A stretch of 64,000 nt of DNA, from positions 1-64,000 of the IMG/VR virus record IMGVR_UViG_3300032069_000010; one strand, written 5' to 3'. The notes beneath the pieces are model-generated. The model did not search any database. It was given only the letters and a program-made list of their open reading frames with translations, and was not told the DNA's origin. Both the position numbers and the translations under genes were made by a program. Below are positions 32,103-39,867 of this stretch, in pieces (the stretch's first letter is position 1; each line of letters opens with the position of its first letter). Origin of the DNA: a virus.

Positions 32103-32669
32103 CTATGCCCTGCCCATCTTTGTTTCCTCATCTATTTCGATGAGAATCCGGTCAAGCCGTCCTTCGGCTCGAAGCTTATCCAAATACCATTCAGGCGGGC
32201 TTGCATCAGAATCTTGCCATCCAGGTGGGTAAAGTTTTGACCTCTTGATGTCGATCATGATCATCTTTTTTACGTGGTCTAACGTAAACGGTATCTTTTT
32301 CGTTTGCGCCTGCTTATAGAAAAACCACAACTTATCGTTCATCGAACATCGCTTGGCCACGATGCCATACTTCCCAAGACAAGAATCGGCTCGCCCTTTA
32401 TCCCATCTTTTCTCTGGCGCCATCTTTGACCAAAACCGTTTCGAAACGGCAATCTTCCCTGCCACCTGAGAATAATCAAAATATTCGATGTCGTATGGGA
32501 ATGCATAAAGAGGATCTTGCAGCCACCGTTCGGCCATTTTCTTTTTACTATCTCTATCCTTTTTGGCTTTCGGATCGTACCCCCACTGAACCATTGCCTG
32601 ACGTTCCATCTCTTTAAAGATTCTCCTCTGCATGTAATACCAATACATCCGGACCAACGGCCTCGTCAT
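32103..32669 (-). CDS. Tail assembly chaperone, downstream frame (gpT-like), reached by frameshift
   Basis: The ATG at 32669 has no Shine-Dalgarno sequence, and the frame is open upstream without a stop through the end of the previous gene (to about 32845). A slippery heptamer A AAT TTC in the previous gene's phase (32822-32828) would move ribosomes into this frame, giving a fusion of about 390 aa. This is the layout of lambda gpG/gpGT-type chaperones that bind the tape measure. Contains MQRRIFKEMERQAMVQWGYD and a long helical, basic sequence. Confidence 0.7.
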   Translation of the reverse strand: MTRPLVRMYWYYMQRRIFKEMERQAMVQWGYDPKAKKDRDSKKKMAERWLQDPLYAFPYDIEYFDYSQVAGKIAVSKRFWSKMAPEKRWDKGRADSCLGKYGIVAKRCSMNDKLWFFYKQAQTKKIPFTLDHVKKMIMIDIKRSKLYPPGWQDSDASPPEWYLDKLRAEGRLDRILIEIDEETKMGRA

Positions 32670-32731
32670 TTTGGTCTGGATGTATTCTCTGCTATATCCA
32701 TACTGATGGGCAAAGGCTTCGTAAATTTCGC

Positions 32732-33280
32732 CTAAGCTGGGGTAGGTTCGGTCTTCTGGGTCTTCTCCTCTGTCCCTGCTGAGGGCGCCTTCCCCATCCC
32801 TATCATCCCCAGCAGTTTCTGGAAATTTTCTTGGCTTTCCTTGGGAAGCCCTTCACTGCTGAAGTTTTGCAGATAGAAGACCGCTGCAACGTGTTTCAAT
32901 TGAAGAAGCGTGAGCTTACTTTTTACTTCCTCGACAGGAAGGTCAAGAATCATGTGAATCCATTCGGGGACCTTTCCGCCCCCAATAATCGATTCAATAG
33001 GAGATCTTCTCATGTCAGAGAGCGTCTCCTTGTCTACTGGACATTCTTCGATCTTTTTTCCAACAGCATTTTTGACTACCTTTCCGCATTTCGGACACTT
33101 CCGGTCGGGGTTGAAAATATCATCGAAATATAGTGCGATGTCTTTCGACACCAGCTCTAACTGGCCTTCCCATAACGGGTAAAGCTCGTACGCCTTTTCT
33201 CCAATCACAATAATTCGTTTATTTTGTTCTGGTAACAATACTGCCAATTCATCCGGCACAGGAACTTCTTTTGCACCCAT
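32732..33280 (-). CDS. Tail assembly chaperone, upstream frame (gpG-like)
   Basis: 182 aa. Starts MGAKEVPVPDELAVLLPEQN; a zinc-ribbon-like CPKCGKVVKNAVGKKIEECP lies in the middle. Helical C-terminus ends KTQKTEPTPA. The A AAT TTC slippery site is 33 codons before the stop and in the right phase for a -1 shift into the next frame. Position between the tube-like gene and the tape measure supports the chaperone call. Confidence 0.7.
   Translation of the reverse strand: MGAKEVPVPDELAVLLPEQNKRIIVIGEKAYELYPLWEGQLELVSKDIALYFDDIFNPDRKCPKCGKVVKNAVGKKIEECPVDKETLSDMRRSPIESIIGGGKVPEWIHMILDLPVEEVKSKLTLLQLKHVAAVFYLQNFSSEGLPKESQENFQKLLGMIGMGKAPSAGTEEKTQKTEPTPA
32822..32828 (-). promoter_or_regulatory. Candidate -1 ribosomal frameshift site A AAT TTC
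   Basis: The zero-frame codons are GAA AAT TTC CAG, so the heptamer fits X XXY YYZ exactly. The -1 frame is open from a TGA just upstream of the site to the stop at 32103. Confidence 0.6.
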
Positions 33281-33343
33281 CGTCGTCTCCTCTTCCGGAG
33301 CTTAGGGGAAGCCATCTTCCCCTTCTCGCCCCTTCATTAAAGG

Positions 33344-34219
33344 TTATGCAATCGTGACCTTTGCAGTCCAACCAAGCGCGCTCTCGTTGACCTTCACCAT
33401 CCCGGCAGCATCTTTCGCCACCACGCAGATGAAATAATCACCAGCAGTCAAGGTCGCTAGCTCCATCGTTGATTCGTTGAAATACTGGGTGAGGTTCACG
33501 TTCGTTGAAGCCAGGCTTGCCGCCCTGTCTGCCACCGACGGAAGATCGTTCGGCTCGATTACCGACGGCTGATTATCTACCTTAAAAGCGTAGATGTCGT
33601 AATACTGAATGACTACATCGCTCGGCTTTGTCCAACTGACATTGATTCCGCTAGCCACCGTTCCCGTTGCGGTCACTCCGGTCGGTGTGGTCGGTTTTTC
33701 AAGCTGTGCCTTAATCCCCAACTGGCTGTTCTCGCCAAGCGGAGACGCAAAGGAATTCGCCTGCTGGACAATCCACCCGACTTTGCAATCCACACCGAGA
33801 GCTCCTTCGCCCGTAGCTGGAATGGTAAAGTCGGCGCCAACCGCAGTCGGGATAAACCAATCTTTCATCGACCCATACTTATCCATCACAATGCATGGGA
33901 CATTTGCCACAAACCCCTGAACGTTGGCCGCAGGCGTAACGCTCAGCGTGACGCCATTCGCTGTGAAAGCGGTATCAATTAATGACTGAACGATGTTCCT
34001 TCGGATTCCAGAAGGTCTCCCATCAAGAAGATCCGCAATCAGATCGTCGATATTCTCCATAATCGACTGCGCCCCCGATGCGGTCGCCTTTAAGAAAAAG
34101 TTTTCCGTGGCCCCCTCTTCGGTATCGACCCGGTAGCGCTCAATATCCACGGCCACCTGAGTGGTTACCTGCGCCCCTGTGACAGGGTTCGTATACTCTA
34201 CTGAAATATTCTTTGACAT
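33344..34219 (-). CDS. Tail tube-like protein with C-terminal fibronectin III-like domain
   Basis: 291 aa. Starts MSKNISVEYTNPVTGAQVTT. The C-terminal ~110 residues (KPTTPTGVTATGTVASGINV, SWTKPSDVVIQYYDIYAF) form a fibronectin type III-like repeat, common at the end of major tail proteins. It is immediately upstream of the chaperones, the usual place of the tube gene. AAAGGAGAAGGAAA precedes the ATG. Confidence 0.65.
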   Translation of the reverse strand: MSKNISVEYTNPVTGAQVTTQVAVDIERYRVDTEEGATENFFLKATASGAQSIMENIDDLIADLLDGRPSGIRRNIVQSLIDTAFTANGVTLSVTPAANVQGFVANVPCIVMDKYGSMKDWFIPTAVGADFTIPATGEGALGVDCKVGWIVQQANSFASPLGENSQLGIKAQLEKPTTPTGVTATGTVASGINVSWTKPSDVVIQYYDIYAFKVDNQPSVIEPNDLPSVADRAASLASTNVNLTQYFNESTMELATLTAGDYFICVVAKDAAGMVKVNESALGWTAKVTIA

Positions 34220-34237
34220 TTTCCTTCTCCTTTCTTT

Positions 34238-34522
34238 TTAAGATGAAACATGCCTTTGCATATTGATTTGGGCGTTGTAGAGATCGAGCGCCTCATGAAT
34301 CGCTGTTCTGCTAACATCTCCGACAATCACCCACCCATCGACGGCTTCGGCTTCTTTCGCCTCAATTTCAGATTGAAGCTCCGCCGTCGTTATCCAGTAA
34401 AACCGATACACTTTTCTCTCGATAAACCCCAACTCCTGAACGACAGATTCACCGTCAATCGTCGGCAGTTCGGTTCGTCTCTTCGTCTTAAAGGGCTTAT
34501 CAAAAACGGTTGAATAAGCCAT
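34238..34522 (-). CDS. Hypothetical tail-operon protein, 94 aa
   Basis: Starts MAYSTVFDKPFKTKRRTELP; contains RKVYRFYWITTAELQSEIEA and a C-terminal helix. GTAGGAGCTAAGG lies directly before the ATG, and the solitary CRISPR-like repeat ends 15 nt upstream. Function unknown. Confidence 0.7.
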   Translation of the reverse strand: MAYSTVFDKPFKTKRRTELPTIDGESVVQELGFIERKVYRFYWITTAELQSEIEAKEAEAVDGWVIVGDVSRTAIHEALDLYNAQINMQRHVSS

Positions 34523-34537
34523 CCTTAGCTCCTACGC

Positions 34538-34569
34538 GTTTCAATCCACGCGCCCACATGGGGCGCGAC
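34538..34569 (-). CRISPR. Solitary type I-C CRISPR-like repeat in a tail-gene leader
   Basis: 32 nt, the canonical type I-C length. On the minus strand it begins GTCGCGCCCC and ends GCGTGGATTGAAAC; CGCGCCC and GGGCGCG form a perfect 7-bp stem around CATGT. From memory it differs from the Pseudomonas I-C repeat only in the loop. No neighbouring repeat, spacer or cas gene. The stem sequence differs from that at 32064-32096 but pairing is kept. Confidence 0.9.
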
Positions 34570-34587
34570 GACAAAAAAATGCTTCTC

Positions 34588-35325
34588 TTATGGCGTTGCA
34601 GACGAATCATAGATTTCTACGGTTTCCTCTACGTTCGCCTTGTCTGTTCCGTTAAGAGTCGTCGTCCTAGTGAGCTTGTACCAATCACTAATCGCATCAA
34701 GCTCGACTTCCGTGAACAACTGCGGGCTTATCATGTTCTGCTGAGCATTTGCCACCGTGTTGCCGATATACTTTGTCAGCTCAACCGTGAACTTCTGCCA
34801 ATCCGTCACGCTCTTGCTTACTTCGACACGGCTCACGTAAAGGCCACTCTCCTGGATTGCAGGTGAATCTCCTACCGCAGGCTTAATCAGCACTTCTCCT
34901 GCATACGTATTTCCTCTATCAGCAGGTTGCATCCCCGCAGGCGGATCACCTCTCCCGTTGATCGTGATCGTAATCTTCTTCCGAAAGAAAATAAGCCCAT
35001 TTGCATAGGTGAGCTTATCCCCAAGGGCAGGGGACGTTTCAGGCTGAGTTGCAATCATGTGCGGAGTTGTGCACTGCTCTTCTTCAGCCATCGTCACTGT
35101 ATCCAACGGAACGCCAAGACTATTCCGTGTCGGATCGTCAGACTTGCCAATCCCATAAGTCTGAGCGCAAAACGATGGATTCCCTCTTCTCAGGTTATCA
35201 GTAAACTTCAAGGAGAAAATATCGGTCTCGAATCCATCCCGAAATTCCAACTGGTCAGTCAAAAAGCCATGCGTTTCAGCTTCAACCGAACCTGCTGCGC
35301 CGAATTTGGGCCACGCTGCACACAT
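34588..35325 (-). CDS. Structural protein, probably tail, 245 aa
   Basis: Starts MCAAWPKFGAAGSVEAETHG, beta-rich, with KKITITINGRGDPPAGMQPA and a C-terminal threonine-rich segment. AGGAGGGATTTACT precedes the ATG. The start lies inside the end of the upstream HNH gene (67-nt overlap). A second tube-like or neck protein is possible; family not recognised. Confidence 0.6.
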   Translation of the reverse strand: MCAAWPKFGAAGSVEAETHGFLTDQLEFRDGFETDIFSLKFTDNLRRGNPSFCAQTYGIGKSDDPTRNSLGVPLDTVTMAEEEQCTTPHMIATQPETSPALGDKLTYANGLIFFRKKITITINGRGDPPAGMQPADRGNTYAGEVLIKPAVGDSPAIQESGLYVSRVEVSKSVTDWQKFTVELTKYIGNTVANAQQNMISPQLFTEVELDAISDWYKLTRTTTLNGTDKANVEETVEIYDSSATP

Positions 35326-36122
35326 AGTAAATCCCTCCTTTCCAATAAATTCTGGAAATAGCTCTTCCAGTATTCCCTGTTTTTATTAACTTTGACGTTA
35401 CAACTAAGGCATAACGTCACCAAATTTTGGGGATCACAATTCTCTTTCTTGTAATCGATGTGATGGAGCCCTAAACCCTTGAACTGCTTCTTCCCACAAA
35501 GTTGGCATGTAAAATCATCTCTCCTTTTTATCTTATTCTTGAGACTGCCGTTAAACTCAGGCGTGTATGGCAAAAAAGATACACCACCGAGCCATACGGG
35601 CGACTTTTCACCACTCATTCCATACATTGGGTTCTTCTCGCCACTAACTCTCTCAGAATATTGCCTTCTTTGCTCATCAGTTAAATTAAAACTCACACCA
35701 AGTTTATTCCCACCCTTATAGCCAGGCTTCCTCCACAGCTTCTTCACAGAAGCACTTACTTTCCCTGCAAGCGTGCGGACCCTTTCATCATTATCTTTTG
35801 TTTTGCCAGCATTCCAAGGAACTTGTCCAGTTTTCTTCCCTTTATTCCATGCTGGTTTTCCACCAAACCTTGATCGTCTTGTTCTTTCTTCTTTGGCGGT
35901 TCTCTCCTCTGGTGTCATCGCGGCACGTAACCGGTTCCTTTTCCGTCTGGCCCACTCCACCTTATATTCCCTTTGATCAATCGTTCTTCGGGCAAGACCA
36001 TGCTTCACACCGTTATGCCCGTGAATGAATCTGTAAGGCTCGCCCTTAACCATCCCCTTACTTGGACGGTTTCTTTTTGCAATCGGGGCCGGTTTTCCAC
36101 ACCCGCATTCACATAGCTTCAT
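35259..36122 (-). CDS. HNH homing endonuclease with NUMOD3 motifs
   Basis: 287 aa. NUMOD3-type repeats are visible (WNKGKKTGQVPWNAGKTK; GEKNPMYGMSGEKSPVW), followed by an HNH domain: CQLCGKKQFKGLGLHHIDYK and then NLVTLCLSCNVKVNKN. N-terminal MKLCECGCGKPAPIAKRN adds another zinc-like cluster. It is inserted between two structural genes and overlaps both, replacing their spacing. Typical free-standing homing gene of a phage. Confidence 0.9.
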   Translation of the reverse strand: MKLCECGCGKPAPIAKRNRPSKGMVKGEPYRFIHGHNGVKHGLARRTIDQREYKVEWARRKRNRLRAAMTPEERTAKEERTRRSRFGGKPAWNKGKKTGQVPWNAGKTKDNDERVRTLAGKVSASVKKLWRKPGYKGGNKLGVSFNLTDEQRRQYSERVSGEKNPMYGMSGEKSPVWLGGVSFLPYTPEFNGSLKNKIKRRDDFTCQLCGKKQFKGLGLHHIDYKKENCDPQNLVTLCLSCNVKVNKNREYWKSYFQNLLERRDLLCVQRGPNSAQQVRLKLKRMAF

Positions 36123-36595
36123 GGCAAAACTGATTCTCTCCAAACATAGACGTTAAATTCAATCGCTTGCACGTTCACTGTCTCGCCGGCAGCTTCTGGC
36201 AGTGGGCGTGAACCGCGATACCTTGGAATCAGCACGTTTCCAGTCGGTATGGGGTTATTTTCATCATTACTAAAATCGAGCAGGTCAATCGTATCGACAT
36301 TCAATTCCTCTTGGACCTCGTCAACCATCTTGGAAAGCTCAACCCCATACCTGTCCTTCTCTATGATCGTGTTGCAATTAATTTGCAAAAGACTCACGCT
36401 GAAAATCCCAGGACCAACCCTCAACCAATAAATGTCAATCCACTTCCAGTAATCAGTCACCTTCTGCGCAATCCGTTGCTGAAGCGTTTCGTCCCCAGGC
36501 GCCGAATAGTTGACATAGTAGTTAGCTGAAAGGCGTTCCCAGACAAACTTGTTAAAACTCCTTTTGATATTCAGCTCACGGTCTTTTGCAAGCAT
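36119..36595 (-). CDS. Tail-completion-like protein, 158 aa
   Basis: Starts MLAKDRELNIKRSFNKFVWE. Position after the gp10-like gene and before tube genes, and length, fit a tail terminator; sequence alone is not decisive. AAGGGGTTTTA precedes the ATG, which overlaps the stop of the small gene upstream. Confidence 0.55.
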   Translation of the reverse strand: MLAKDRELNIKRSFNKFVWERLSANYYVNYSAPGDETLQQRIAQKVTDYWKWIDIYWLRVGPGIFSVSLLQINCNTIIEKDRYGVELSKMVDEVQEELNVDTIDLLDFSNDENNPIPTGNVLIPRYRGSRPLPEAAGETVNVQAIEFNVYVWRESVLP

Positions 36596-36774
36596 TAAAA
36601 CCCCTTAGCTCTTAACTCCTCGAAAATGGCTCCAAACTTTTCTGTCTGAAACTTAATCTTTTCAAAAGCATCCTCGGTGCCATAAATCCCTCTTTCGTGG
36701 AGTCGGATTATTGCATCAATAGTTAAATACAAGCTCCTCAATTCACCCGCCCATTCAATAAACTGCTTAACCAA
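36595..36774 (-). CDS. Small helical protein, 59 aa (TTG start)
   Basis: A frame with good helical composition (VKQFIEWAGELRSLYLTIDA ... EKFGAIFEELRAKGF) fills the gap between two connector genes. The best start is a TTG at 36772-36774, 9 nt after GGGAG; there is no in-frame ATG near the beginning. Its stop overlaps the next ATG, which supports translation. Confidence 0.5.
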   Translation of the reverse strand: MVKQFIEWAGELRSLYLTIDAIIRLHERGIYGTEDAFEKIKFQTEKFGAIFEELRAKGF

Positions 36775-36800
36775 TTCATGAAACTCCCTAAAAACTTAAT

Positions 36801-37250
36801 TCAACCCCAAACGTCCCTGATATTATTTAGAAGCCTTTCCGCAATCTCCTTGGCAGACTTATCAAGATCATCCTGTGTAAGCCTTACAAACCCTAACGGC
36901 TTCGTCCCTGGATGAAAAACCCTATGAGCAAAAATCGTCTCTCCATCAATTTCAAACTTCAATGCTCCGCCTTCCTTCGCCTCGATAACGTGAGGTCGTG
37001 TCCCAAACTCAAGATACGTTACTTCTTTCTCCTTACCATCAGGGCTAATCTCCCAAACAATTGCATCCTGCGCCTTGTGATAGTGAATCGTCCACGAATC
37101 AGACGTTTTGCCTGTTTTCCTTGGCGTTCTTGCCGCAATAACTGTCAAAAAATACGTGGCAAGGGCATACGCTTGAGTCTCGGCGACAGAAAAAAGTCTC
37201 AATGTTCTTCTGATCTTTTCCTGCAACTCTCTCGTCTCAACACTTATCAA
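36801..37250 (-). CDS. HK97 gp10-like head-tail joining protein
   Basis: 149 aa. The central TPRKTGKTSDSWTIHY and then YLEFGTRPHVIEAKEGGALK are hallmarks of the HK97-gp10 family. Length is normal. Overlaps the upstream gene by 4 nt. Acts at the head-tail interface. Confidence 0.85.
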   Translation of the reverse strand: MISVETRELQEKIRRTLRLFSVAETQAYALATYFLTVIAARTPRKTGKTSDSWTIHYHKAQDAIVWEISPDGKEKEVTYLEFGTRPHVIEAKEGGALKFEIDGETIFAHRVFHPGTKPLGFVRLTQDDLDKSAKEIAERLLNNIRDVWG

Positions 37251-37657
37251 ACTGCCCTCGCAATCACAGTGCTACGCCCAATATCCACATCTGAATACCG
37301 AGTCTGTGTGACCTTGTACGTCTTCCCTTGATACAAGATTTCATCCGTATCCTTCACTTCCTCATAAAAAATAAACATCATGTCGGTCAGCTCAATTTTC
37401 CCCCTGCTCGCCATCACTTCCCTTGTGCTAACCCTCGAAACGTAAACATCGAGATCGGCAAGGTTAGGCGCCAATTCAGTAGTAGGCTCAATGCCGAGAT
37501 CTGGTCTTCCTTCCAGAGTAACAGTATACCGTAGAATATCCGCCTTTTTATTAAACTGAATGCTCCTCAATACGTCCCAGCCTCTTCTGAGCAACGTCCC
37601 AACTTCAATCGCTTGTTCTTCGCTCAGCCCATCGTTCGTTTCGGGAACTTTCCCCAT
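37247..37657 (-). CDS. Head-closure/neck-like protein, 136 aa
   Basis: Starts MGKVPETNDGLSEEQAIEVG. Its place between the adaptor-like and gp10-like genes suggests a head-closure (stopper) protein; the C-terminal DEILYQGKTYKVTQTRYSDV resembles the conserved DxVxxxGxxYxVxxV pattern of that group. Inferred mainly from context. Confidence 0.6.
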   Translation of the reverse strand: MGKVPETNDGLSEEQAIEVGTLLRRGWDVLRSIQFNKKADILRYTVTLEGRPDLGIEPTTELAPNLADLDVYVSRVSTREVMASRGKIELTDMMFIFYEEVKDTDEILYQGKTYKVTQTRYSDVDIGRSTVIARAV

Positions 37658-37660
37658 GGC

Positions 37661-38374
37661 CTACCCCACTATAAAAACAGACCCGCTAAATTTCTTCTCG
37701 AACCGCTCCTTAAAATTCTGAGCTTCTTTCATTAGCGAATCAGACGTTGCGCCAAACGACACTGACTCTCCATATCCAGAAACGGACTGAATCTCATTTC
37801 CTTTTTTGCTTGCCATCATCTCTTTGGCTTCGCCCTTAGCCCACAGAAGGACAGTATCAACCTCATCTTCAGGGATACTCGACGCCGTATGGCGCTTCGT
37901 CCAAAGAAAATAAACTTTCTGCACCTGTGATGGCGCTGGAATCAATGTCAAAATCTTCTCTGACTGACTGTACTCAAAATCACCTTCGAACATCCGTTTA
38001 TACTGTTCCAGACGTTGTATATACTGCGTCCAGAGTGACGGATTTTCAAAAAGGCTTAACCCTTCAAGCCTTCCCAACGAAGCAGTCTCGGGCCAATGCT
38101 CCTCTGAAACAAACTCACAATTAACCGAGTAAAAAACATCCTTCACCTTGATAATCCGTTCCTTAGCAGACAAGTCATACGTCGCTACGTCTTTCGTTGT
38201 CATAAGCGAGTCTAGGACCTTAATTGGCTTATATTTTGAGAATTCCCTGATAGCGCTCTCGATAGCATCGTTAGCCTGCTCCTCATTAAATTGCGTCAGC
38301 GTAGGATTCCCAATCTGCCTTCTAAGCTTATCCCTTAACTCTTCAAATTTGGATTCATCAATGGTTATTGCCAT
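37661..38374 (-). CDS. Head-tail adaptor-like protein, 237 aa
   Basis: Starts MAITIDESKFEELRDKLRRQ and continues with helices of the kind found in gp6/gp15-type adaptors (NDAIESAIREFSKYKPIKVL). A strand-rich middle (FEYSQSEKILTLIPAPSQVQ) precedes a helical end. Position downstream of the capsid genes supports a connector. Overlaps its upstream neighbour by 17 nt. Confidence 0.6.
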   Translation of the reverse strand: MAITIDESKFEELRDKLRRQIGNPTLTQFNEEQANDAIESAIREFSKYKPIKVLDSLMTTKDVATYDLSAKERIIKVKDVFYSVNCEFVSEEHWPETASLGRLEGLSLFENPSLWTQYIQRLEQYKRMFEGDFEYSQSEKILTLIPAPSQVQKVYFLWTKRHTASSIPEDEVDTVLLWAKGEAKEMMASKKGNEIQSVSGYGESVSFGATSDSLMKEAQNFKERFEKKFSGSVFIVG

Positions 38375-38696
38375 TTAACATCTCCTTCTCTTTCACAAGG
38401 ATTGCATCGAGCACATCCTGATTCGTTTCCTCTTGCCCAAGCTTATCCAAATCCTCAAGGCTTGAAGCGACCCTAACTTGGGCAAGCTTTCTACGGATCT
38501 TCTTCCCTTCATCGACGTCAGCCAAAAGCCTGGCCCGCTCCTTCTCCTTATTGATAAGAGCCCTTACATCCAATATCCCGCTCATATCTTCGACGTAACT
38601 TTCTCCGGCCTTTAATTGAATCGGATTAAAGTGTCTGTCATAAAACACCTGGGTGATTTTCGTCTCGTTCTTAAAAACTCTTGTCTTCGTCGCCAT
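38358..38696 (-). CDS. Hypothetical virion-associated protein, 112 aa
   Basis: Starts MATKTRVFKNETKITQVFYD, a beta-rich N-terminus with RHFNPIQLKAGESYVEDM, then a long charged helix. Encoded with the connectors. Function unknown. Confidence 0.65.
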   Translation of the reverse strand: MATKTRVFKNETKITQVFYDRHFNPIQLKAGESYVEDMSGILDVRALINKEKERARLLADVDEGKKIRRKLAQVRVASSLEDLDKLGQEETNQDVLDAILVKEKEMLNGNNH

Positions 38697-38701
38697 TTTG
38701 C

Positions 38702-39343
38702 TTACCTCCTTGAGAAGATTTTATTTCCATACGTCTCAAATACTTGCACATATCCAAACCTGCCAAAGATTTCTCCATACTCAATGGTCTCTTCCCGTTG
38801 GGCAACATCAATTTGATAATGCTCCCAAAGCGGCCTTTCCCTCTCAACCACAATTACTCTCGGTCTATAACTGCTCCCCTCGAGAAGGTTTTTTATTATC
38901 CTGTAATCCAGTCCTTCCGTGTCTACAGACAGCAAGTCAAAATCGATCGGAACCCGTTCCTCATCCAGAACATCGGGCAATGTTCTCGTCACAATCTCTT
39001 TTTTCCCCTGGGATTCTTGCTCAAAAACTAAGGAACTCTGTCCTGGCGTTTCGTGTATATATCCTGTCGCAACTCCCCTCGAGTCGGCTATCGCAATATT
39101 CAGGATCTTGATGTTTTTTCTTTCTTTCACTGCCTCTCTCAACGGATTCCAAAAAACTTCAATTGGCATTGGCTCAATTAAAAGACCTCCCCAATTGTCG
39201 GACACAATCAAGTCGTAAGTATTTGACAGCTCAATTCCAAAAGCCCCCACATCGACAAACAATTTGTATTTCGGGGCCACTCCGTCAAAGTACTTTCTCA
39301 GAAAATTTCCTTCTCCAAACTCGCTATGATCAATCTCATTCAT
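38702..39343 (-). CDS. FkbM-family methyltransferase
   Basis: 213 aa. LFVDVGAFGIELSNTYDLIV with GGLLIEPMP (SAM pocket and acidic loop), then IDFDLLSVDTEGLDYRIIKN, the FkbM signature. FkbM enzymes O-methylate small molecules and sugars. It overlaps the next methyltransferase by 1-4 nt and follows a glycosyltransferase, so a role in methylating a glycan on virion or host surface is inferred. Confidence 0.85.
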   Translation of the reverse strand: MNEIDHSEFGEGNFLRKYFDGVAPKYKLFVDVGAFGIELSNTYDLIVSDNWGGLLIEPMPIEVFWNPLREAVKERKNIKILNIAIADSRGVATGYIHETPGQSSLVFEQESQGKKEIVTRTLPDVLDEERVPIDFDLLSVDTEGLDYRIIKNLLEGSSYRPRVIVVERERPLWEHYQIDVAQREETIEYGEIFGRFGYVQVFETYGNKIFSRR

Positions 39344-39855
39344 CACGTTCTCCTTATCACAATCTCAAAACTGTACTTATCCACGTGAGCACTTTCATAA
39401 ACAACTACACACGAAACGCCCAGGGATGAAAGTACCCGCTTTACGTAATCCAAGCTGAAATTTGAAACCTTGTGCGCCTTGTTATAACCCTGCCCCGTCA
39501 ATCTACAGTGATCTCTATACTTCTGTTCATCAGGACAATACAGGATCAAAAACCCACCCGGCTTGATAACCCTTAGCCATTCCATTAATACAGGGCCAGT
39601 CTCTCCTTCTGGAAAATCTTCAAGCAGATGGGACGAATAAACATAGTCCAGCACCCCATCTTTGAACCAATATAAATTCCTGGCATCTCCGTGGAGATTC
39701 TGTGCACTATCTCCCATTTTGGCATAGGGAATATCCAAATCTACTGTAATTGCACCTGGCACAATCGGGTCTCCCCCAAATCCTATGTCCAATCCATCGC
39801 CGGCACAAAACTCTTTAAGCCTTTCTCTGCATTTGCTTGATTCAGATGGACACAA
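39343..39855 (-). CDS. Class I SAM methyltransferase
   Basis: 170 aa. GLDIGFGGDP (motif I, shortened), VDLDIP acidic strand end, DYVYSSHLLEDFPEGETGPV and EWLRVIKPGGFLILYCPDEQ are typical of the UbiE/type-11 group. The start is probably TTG at 39855 with GTGGAG 8 nt upstream. Lies 12 nt after the glycosyltransferase stop in the same operon. Confidence 0.8.
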   Translation of the reverse strand: MCPSESSKCRERLKEFCAGDGLDIGFGGDPIVPGAITVDLDIPYAKMGDSAQNLHGDARNLYWFKDGVLDYVYSSHLLEDFPEGETGPVLMEWLRVIKPGGFLILYCPDEQKYRDHCRLTGQGYNKAHKVSNFSLDYVKRVLSSLGVSCVVVYESAHVDKYSFEIVIRRT

Positions 39856-39867
39856 TTTTCATCTCCA

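Noticed and set aside
32064-34569. A CRISPR array
   Set aside because: The two repeats are 2.4 kb apart, differ in stem sequence, and have no adjacent repeat, spacer or cas gene, so they are solitary units rather than an array.
34588-35325. Tail sheath protein
   Set aside because: A contractile tail was considered because of the T4-like head genes, but at 245 aa with no sheath motif it is too short; no other sheath candidate exists.
36775-36800. ATG-started peptide MNWLSSLLNGRVN upstream of the 36119 gene
   Set aside because: Only 13 codons; the overlapping frame with a TTG start gives a 59-aa protein with good helical composition.
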